Assembly: GCA_022706785.1 (NCBI GenBank)
Contig: JAKJBW010000018.1
Coordinates: forward strand, 1-40,242
DNA length: 40,242 bases
DNA from: Bacillota bacterium
GTDB taxonomy: Bacteria; Bacillota; Clostridia; UBA1381; UMGS1253
Reading direction: 5' to 3'
The notes below the pieces were generated by a model. The model saw only the letters and a program-made list of their open reading frames with translations. It was not told where the DNA came from and did no database searches. Below are positions 35,524 through 40,242 of the stretch, piece by piece; position 1 is the first letter of the stretch, and every line of letters begins with the position of its first letter. The position numbers and the translations under genes were made by a program.

Positions 35524-36591
35524 TTATCTGGCAGTCAGCCGCTTGACCCTGTCGATGATGTCCCTAAAAGCTTCAAGACTGACCGAACTCGGGACAGAAT
35601 GGTCGGAGGAAAAGATATATCCGCCGTCCTTGTTCAAAAGCGGGATATTTTTTTCCACCTCCATAACAATCTGATCATGCTTATCCCACAGTGCGGCGTT
35701 GATTCCGCCGTGCAGCACAAGCGTCTTTCCGTATTTGTCTTTCAATTCTGCAATATCCATACCCGCCTTGATTTCGATAGGGTTTAAAGCGTCTATGCCT
35801 GTTGCGGCCACGTCCGGCATCAGTGGCATAATATCGCCGCAGGAATGCAGATGGGCATATATCCCCTTATTATGCGCCCAGTCCACCGCACGTTTGTGCA
35901 CCGGTGCCAAAAGCTCCCGATACATTGCGTTTGAAAAGAAGGGCGTATTTTTGTAGCCCATATCGTCCCACCAGAAGATACTGTCAAACCGATAACCGGC
36001 ATCCCATACCATGTCAAACTGGGCGATGCTCATGTCAAGATAGGTGTTAAACATATCCATTACCCACTCCGGCTCCTCAATCAGCGCGATCAGAAGCGTT
36101 TCTGTGCCTACCATCCACGAATGGGTAACGTCAAACCCAAACCAGAAATTTGCCTGTACCCATCTGTTATCTGCCCGCCATTTGGGGTAGTTTTCTTTGA
36201 GATAATCCCAGTTTATCCTGTCCGGCGACGGCGTCATGGCTTGTTTGGCCTGCCGCCATTCTTCTTCCGTCACAATAGTGAAGTCAATAAATTCCGGCGT
36301 GGAATCCTCTTCCTTAAAGTTTTTCAGCGTAACACCCCAGGGCGTCGTGCTTATCGTATACCTGTCGGTTTCCTCCAGCACCCTGCATTCATACCGCGGA
36401 GAAATATCCGCGTCAATCCACTCAACCTTGTCGACGTCAAAATAATCCCGCCAGTCCATACCGGCAGGCATACCTTCCCTGTGCCATCTTTTTATGGTGC
36501 TGGCCCAAGGCTTGTCATAGATGGGCGCGCGATCAGTATCCTTATGCAAAAACGTTCGCAGCATCCTTTCACAGTCTGTCATTTTACCCAT
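35524..36591 (-). CDS. Uroporphyrinogen decarboxylase (URO-D) superfamily protein
   Basis: The 355-residue protein has the URO-D fold pattern, but its HSCGD motif (His249, Cys251) matches the zinc-binding site of MtaA/MtbA-type corrinoid methyltransferases rather than heme decarboxylases. Other marks are FWWDDMGYKNTPFFS, LVLHGGIN and SSDHSVP near the C-terminus. No heme, cobalamin or methyltransferase partner gene is nearby, so neither substrate nor reaction can be named. It is transcribed away from an AraC regulator, which probably controls it in response to a carbon source. AGAGGCG precedes the ATG. Confidence 0.85.
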   Translation of the reverse strand: MGKMTDCERMLRTFLHKDTDRAPIYDKPWASTIKRWHREGMPAGMDWRDYFDVDKVEWIDADISPRYECRVLEETDRYTISTTPWGVTLKNFKEEDSTPEFIDFTIVTEEEWRQAKQAMTPSPDRINWDYLKENYPKWRADNRWVQANFWFGFDVTHSWMVGTETLLIALIEEPEWVMDMFNTYLDMSIAQFDMVWDAGYRFDSIFWWDDMGYKNTPFFSNAMYRELLAPVHKRAVDWAHNKGIYAHLHSCGDIMPLMPDVAATGIDALNPIEIKAGMDIAELKDKYGKTLVLHGGINAALWDKHDQIVMEVEKNIPLLNKDGGYIFSSDHSVPSSVSLEAFRDIIDRVKRLTAR

Positions 36592-36628
36592 TGCTTATCG
36601 CCTCTTTTTGCTGTATGATATCTTTAAT

Positions 36629-36662
36629 ATTATATGGCGTGTTTATCAACTATTCAATAGTT
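36629..36662 (-). promoter_or_regulatory. Promoter of the URO-D gene with an overlapping palindromic operator
   Basis: On the minus strand TTGAAT (36652-36657), a 17-bp spacer and a perfect TATAAT (36629-36634) form a promoter. The -35 lies inside the perfect 15-bp palindrome AACTATTCAATAGTT (36648-36662). The neighbouring AraC protein is the natural candidate to bind there. A further TATAAT near 36709 may serve the araC-type gene. Confidence 0.6.
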
Positions 36663-36730
36663 CGCTTCATATTGGTCAAATATACATAAATTTATATCAA
36701 TATTATTATAATGCTAAGGCGTGATTTTTT

Positions 36731-37591
36731 ATGTATGACACAGATGGCGATTTTGGAAGGGTGCGGCTGTCAACGCGGTCACAATTTCGCGAATATGAAA
36801 ACTTTTTTAATTGCATACGAATATGCGGCTGGCATTGCTGCAACGATAAATACCGTATCAATCGTTTGAGCAAAGACAACGACAGTCATTTAATTTTATA
36901 TACCGTGTCAGGCTGCGGTGAATTGTCCATGAACGGCACCGTTTACAAGCTCTTGCCTGCTACATCTGTTATCATAAAAGAAAATACCGGCGCATCCTAT
37001 TATACGCCCAGAAACGGAATATGGGAATTTTATTGGATCCATTTTAACGGCAAACCATGCAAACCATTGCTTGATTTGATATGCGCTCAAACCCAGCTTG
37101 TTGTACCCTTTGAAAATGATGATTGTATTAAAGCCTTAACAGAATACGCTCTTGCCGACCAAAGCGGCGAAAGCCTGGCTGCCATAATAAAAGTTTCCGG
37201 CATGCTGTCGCATATGCTCCACAGATTTATTTCCTATCAAACGCTCGACAAACTAACGCAGCACGGTCTTGGCACCGTTGCGGAAAGCACGATAGCCTAT
37301 ATCACAAACCACTACCACGAAAATATAGAAATTACTGATATCAGTAATAGCCTCTACATGAGCCGTGAACACCTGATCAGGGTATTCAAAAAACAGGTGG
37401 GGTTGTCGCCTTACGCATATCTTTGCAAATTCAGGGTTGAAAAAGCCAAAGAACTGCTCCGGCTCACCAATATATCTGTGGAGAAGATTTCCCAAATGGT
37501 AGGCTTTAAGAGCCACAGCAATTTTTCAAAACAATTTAAAACTGCGGTAGGCGTAACGCCTACCGCATACAAAAATGGCTGTATGAAATAA
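36731..37591 (+). CDS. AraC-family transcriptional regulator
   Basis: The 286-residue protein has an N-terminal cupin-like sensing domain (about 40-130, with GCGELSMNG and PRNGIWEFYWIHFNG) and a C-terminal double helix-turn-helix (about 185-285). The latter has ISNSLYMSREHLIRVFKKQVGLSPYAYL and the AraC signature ISQMVGFKSHSNFSKQFKTAVGVTPTAYK. Regulators of this type usually respond to a sugar and act on a divergent gene, here the URO-D gene. Its stop codon overlaps the R3 unit 3 repeat. Confidence 0.93.
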   Translation: MYDTDGDFGRVRLSTRSQFREYENFFNCIRICGWHCCNDKYRINRLSKDNDSHLILYTVSGCGELSMNGTVYKLLPATSVIIKENTGASYYTPRNGIWEFYWIHFNGKPCKPLLDLICAQTQLVVPFENDDCIKALTEYALADQSGESLAAIIKVSGMLSHMLHRFISYQTLDKLTQHGLGTVAESTIAYITNHYHENIEITDISNSLYMSREHLIRVFKKQVGLSPYAYLCKFRVEKAKELLRLTNISVEKISQMVGFKSHSNFSKQFKTAVGVTPTAYKNGCMK

Positions 37592-37687
37592 TAAATGCAA
37601 CCATGGTACAAAGCCCTTCGGCTTTGCTTCATGCATTTATTGTATCGGTGTGTAGTAAGCCGACTGCGGCTTACACTTATGATATAA
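37588..37687 (-). repeat. R3 structured repeat, unit 3 (inverted single copy)
   Basis: Read on the minus strand, this 100-bp unit matches R3 unit 1 at about 52 of the first 57 bases. The first stem is GTAAGCC/GGCTTAC, the outer stem AATAAATGCA/TGCATTTATT and the inner stem CAAAGCC/GGCTTTG. All three are perfect and differ in sequence from units 1 and 2. It lies between convergent genes. Confidence 0.85.
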
Positions 37688-37748
37688 TGTTTGCTAAATT
37701 ATTCGTATAGCAAACGATGTGCGCGGTTATGACCGCATCCCAAACCCG

Positions 37749-38873
37749 TTATTTTCCCCACACAACTCTGTTGACATAGTCTGTATATGACAGTATGATC
37801 CGCAGCACCTTATCCGATACGTTGGGCATACTGTAGTCCGCCACAGTGCGCAAGACACCCGTCGCTTGGGTTTCTAGTATCTCAAGCCCCTGCAGGATCC
37901 GCTCCTTTTTAAGCCCCACCATCATGACCGAAGCCTCTTCCATAGCCTCTGGCCGCTCGTGCGCCTGCCTGATGTTTAACGCTTTAAGTCCTAAAATAGA
38001 CGCTTCCTCACTGATGGTCCCGCTGTCGCTGAGCACTGCCTTCGCTTTTATCTGCAGCTTCAGATAATCGTTAAAGCCCATGGGCTTCATTGTTTTCACC
38101 AGAGGGTCAAACGTTATGCCCTTGGCGTCAAGCATGTTCCTTGTCCTGGGGTGCGTGCTTACAATCACAGGCCGGCTGTATTTTTGGGCGACCGCATTTA
38201 AGCTATCCACCAAATCCGGAAAATTCGTGTCCGAATTGATATTTTCTTCCCTGTGCGCCGATACGACAAAGTATTCCCCTTCCTCCAGCGCAAGCCTTTG
38301 GAGTATGTCAGATTTTTCAATATCTTCTCTTCTTGAATTAATAACCTCAAACATGGGACTGCCGGTTTTGATGATCCTGTCTGACGGCAGGCCTTCCCGA
38401 AGCAGATACTCCCTTGCGATATCGCTGTAAGTCAGATTAATGTCCGCCGTATGGTCGACAATCTTTCTGTTGGTTTCCTCCGGCACCCGCTGGTCAAAAC
38501 ACCGGTTGCCCGCCTCCATGTGGAATATGGGAATATGCCTCCTCTTGGCCGATATGGCGCACAGGCAGCTGTTGGTATCGCCAAGCACCAAAAACGCGTC
38601 CGGCCTGACCTCCTCCATAACAGCCTCAATTTTGATCAAAATGTTGCCGATTGTCTCCACAGCCGTTCCGGTCGCCGCGCCCAGAAAATAGTCGGGCTTC
38701 TTTAAATGGAAGTCACTGAAAAAGACTTCGTTTAGCTCATAATCGTAATTCTGCCCGGTATGAACCAGAATGTGCTCTACCGCATCAGACGCCTCAAGCT
38801 TATGAATAACAGCCGACAGCCTTATGATTTCGGGTCTTGTGCCCACCACTGTCATTACCTTCAATTTCTTCAT
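37749..38873 (-). CDS. UDP-N-acetylglucosamine 2-epimerase family (CapG/WecB-like)
   Basis: The 374-residue protein (ATG 38873, GGAGG about ten bases upstream) has the epimerase pattern VVGTRPEIIRLSAVI, VHTGQNYD, VLGDTNSCL, HMEAGNRC, VPEETNRKIVDH, SAHREENI and SDSGTISEEASILG. Because it follows capF- and capE-like genes, I infer that it acts as CapG, the last step to UDP-N-acetyl-L-fucosamine, rather than as a classical WecB. It is the last gene of this operon inside the window. Confidence 0.9.
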   Translation of the reverse strand: MKKLKVMTVVGTRPEIIRLSAVIHKLEASDAVEHILVHTGQNYDYELNEVFFSDFHLKKPDYFLGAATGTAVETIGNILIKIEAVMEEVRPDAFLVLGDTNSCLCAISAKRRHIPIFHMEAGNRCFDQRVPEETNRKIVDHTADINLTYSDIAREYLLREGLPSDRIIKTGSPMFEVINSRREDIEKSDILQRLALEEGEYFVVSAHREENINSDTNFPDLVDSLNAVAQKYSRPVIVSTHPRTRNMLDAKGITFDPLVKTMKPMGFNDYLKLQIKAKAVLSDSGTISEEASILGLKALNIRQAHERPEAMEEASVMMVGLKKERILQGLEILETQATGVLRTVADYSMPNVSDKVLRIILSYTDYVNRVVWGK

Positions 38874-38878
38874 GTGTG

Positions 38879-39988
38879 TCAAACCTCCAAGTAATAGGTA
38901 TCGGGCTTATCGGGATCAAAACTTTCGTTCGCCCACATCAGAGTAACCATATCGGTATCACCCAGATTTTCAATATTGTGCGTGTAGCCCGGCGGAATAT
39001 CCACCACCTCAAGCTTTTCGCCGCTCACGTAATATTCTATGATTTCGTTTGAATCGATTTTTCGAAACCGGATGACGCCGGCACCGCTTACCACAAGAAA
39101 TTTTTCATTTTTAGAATGATGCCAGTGGTTTCCCTTGGTAATGTGCGGCCTGGAAATGTTTACGGAAAATTGTCCCCTATTCGGCGTTTTGATAAACTCT
39201 GTAAACGAGCCTCTGTTGTCAATATTCATTTTCAGCGCATAGCTAAAATCGTTTTCCGGCAGATAGCTCAAATAGGTACTGTACAGGTTTTTTTCGAATC
39301 CGTCCGCCATATCGGGCACAGTAAGCGTTTTCCTGCTTTCTTTGAATGACCTGATCCTATCGGCTATTTCACCAAGCGTAACGGTGTGCACTACCGGCAC
39401 TTCACAGAAGCCCTCATTTCTGTTCTCTTTGCCGCTAAGCGCGCCAATCAGCTCATCCACCACATTGTCTATATAAACCAGCCGCATGACAACGCCCGGG
39501 TCATTGACCTGTATGGGTAAGTCATGCGCGACATTATGGCAAAAGGTCGCCACCGCGCTGTTATAGTTGGGCCGGCACCATTTTCCAAACACATTCGGAA
39601 AACGGTATACAAGCACCTTAGCGCCCGTTTGCCCGGCATATTCGAGCATCAGCTCCTCGCCCGCCTTTTTGCTTTGGCCGTAAGGATTATCAAGCGATGC
39701 CTGTATGGATGAGGATATCATGACAGGACAGGTATTATGGTGCTTTTTAAGGGTATCCAAAAGGGCAGAGGTAAAGCCGAAGTTGCCGGCCATATACTCA
39801 TCCTGCTCTTTGGGGCGGTTTACCCCCGCAAGGTGAAATACAAAATCCGCTGCTTTGCAATATGCGTCAAGCAATTCCGCTTTTGTGTCCACGTCATATT
39901 CAAATATGTCGGTGTATTTTTGGTTTTTCAGCTCGGCTATCAAATTTTTGCCGATAAAGCCCTTTGCTCCCGTAACGAGTATTTTCAT
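38879..39988 (-). CDS. CapF-like reductase/epimerase with C-terminal cupin (UDP-L-FucNAc pathway)
   Basis: The 369-residue protein has an N-terminal Rossmann SDR domain (GAKGFIG at 7-13; active-site Tyr103 and Lys107 in YGQSK) and a C-terminal cupin (about 255-369, with HITKGNHWHHSKNEKFLVVSG and PPGYTHNIENLG). This two-domain arrangement is specific to CapF of the Staphylococcus aureus type 5/8 capsule pathway, where the cupin epimerises and the SDR reduces the sugar. The start overlaps the upstream stop by one base (TGATG), and the capG-like gene follows at once. Confidence 0.92.
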   Translation of the reverse strand: MKILVTGAKGFIGKNLIAELKNQKYTDIFEYDVDTKAELLDAYCKAADFVFHLAGVNRPKEQDEYMAGNFGFTSALLDTLKKHHNTCPVMISSSIQASLDNPYGQSKKAGEELMLEYAGQTGAKVLVYRFPNVFGKWCRPNYNSAVATFCHNVAHDLPIQVNDPGVVMRLVYIDNVVDELIGALSGKENRNEGFCEVPVVHTVTLGEIADRIRSFKESRKTLTVPDMADGFEKNLYSTYLSYLPENDFSYALKMNIDNRGSFTEFIKTPNRGQFSVNISRPHITKGNHWHHSKNEKFLVVSGAGVIRFRKIDSNEIIEYYVSGEKLEVVDIPPGYTHNIENLGDTDMVTLMWANESFDPDKPDTYYLEV

Positions 39989-40242
39989 CAGCGATCCCTC
40001 CAGGCTGAGAGCTCTTCCTGTATATAGGATAACGTCAAAAGCTTTTCCTTGGTCTGCGCCACAGTCAGCAGCTGGGTGTTATTGGAATTAAACTCCGACA
40101 ACTCAGCGCGCTCCTGATTGCCTGCCGTAAAGTACTTGTCATAGTTCAAATCGCGCTTATCGGCAGGTACGCGGTAAAAACTGCCCATATCAACCGCGTG
40201 CAGGCATTCTTCATTGGTGAGAAGTGTTTCATACATTTTTTC
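39988..40242 (-). CDS. CapE-like UDP-GlcNAc 4,6-dehydratase/5-epimerase (partial, C-terminus only)
   Basis: The last 84 residues of a protein whose start lies beyond the right edge. The stretch TNEECLHAVDMGSFYRVPADKRDLNYDKYF is typical of the C-terminus of CapE/FnlA/WbjB enzymes, which carry out the first step from UDP-GlcNAc to UDP-L-FucNAc. The frame stays open to base 40242, so the ATG at 40236 is internal. Confidence 0.82.
   Translation of the reverse strand, partial: EKMYETLLTNEECLHAVDMGSFYRVPADKRDLNYDKYFTAGNQERAELSEFNSNNTQLLTVAQTKEKLLTLSYIQEELSAWRDR

Overview
The window looks like the chromosome of a spore-forming member of the Clostridia with mid-range GC content. Evidence for this is the SpoVA and GerA-type spore genes, GerMN and DegV proteins, a lysine riboswitch, [FeFe]-hydrogenase maturation genes, frequent GTG/TTG starts with AGGAGG-like ribosome sites, and lipoproteins with Firmicute-type lipoboxes. 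I cannot name the family or genus. No transposase, integrase, phage gene, tRNA, rRNA or CRISPR array was seen. Gene calls rest on motif recognition, not on database searches.

Layout. 1-2136: the N-terminal part of a large secreted beta-helix protein. 2479-6471: a lysine/diaminopimelate operon on the minus strand (asd, dapA, dapB and a stand-alone double ACT protein) behind a promoter and a lysine riboswitch. 6517-7427: dtd and a UPF0178 gene. 7885-9264: spoVAD-spoVAE. 9539-13485: a ComEA-like protein, a response regulator, a histidine kinase and a double GerMN protein. 13744-19335: a minus-strand [FeFe]-hydrogenase maturation operon, in transcription order TM1266-type regulator, hydE, aspA, hydF, hydG. 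19628-20344: DUF177-rpmF with a near-perfect promoter. 20582-23708: SGNH hydrolase, DegV, and an LCP cell-wall protein. 24182-24898: radC. 25100-28744: a gerAB-gerAC-gerAA germinant receptor operon with a sigma-G-like promoter. 28993-33902: gap, a cyclophilin lipoprotein, larB, a TPR protein and asnS. 34584-37591: an EamA exporter, then a URO-D family protein divergent from an AraC regulator. 37749-40242: three genes for UDP-N-acetyl-L-fucosamine synthesis, running off the right edge.

The most unusual content is between the genes. I found four families of structured intergenic repeats. Family R1 is about 60 bp (2 copies), R2 about 150 bp (3 copies), R3 about 100 bp (3 copies, two in tandem) and R4 is a 99-bp tandem pair. 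In R2 and R3 the sequence of the stems changes between copies while pairing is kept, which points to selection or copying at the level of a folded structure. A cluster of three perfect DnaA boxes and one near-perfect box lies in the 681-bp gap between asnS and the EamA gene, away from any dnaA gene in view.

The genes form recognisable modules: lysine and diaminopimelate supply for wall and spore, spore dipicolinate transport and germination, hydrogenase cofactor assembly, envelope sensing and wall attachment, and capsule sugar synthesis.
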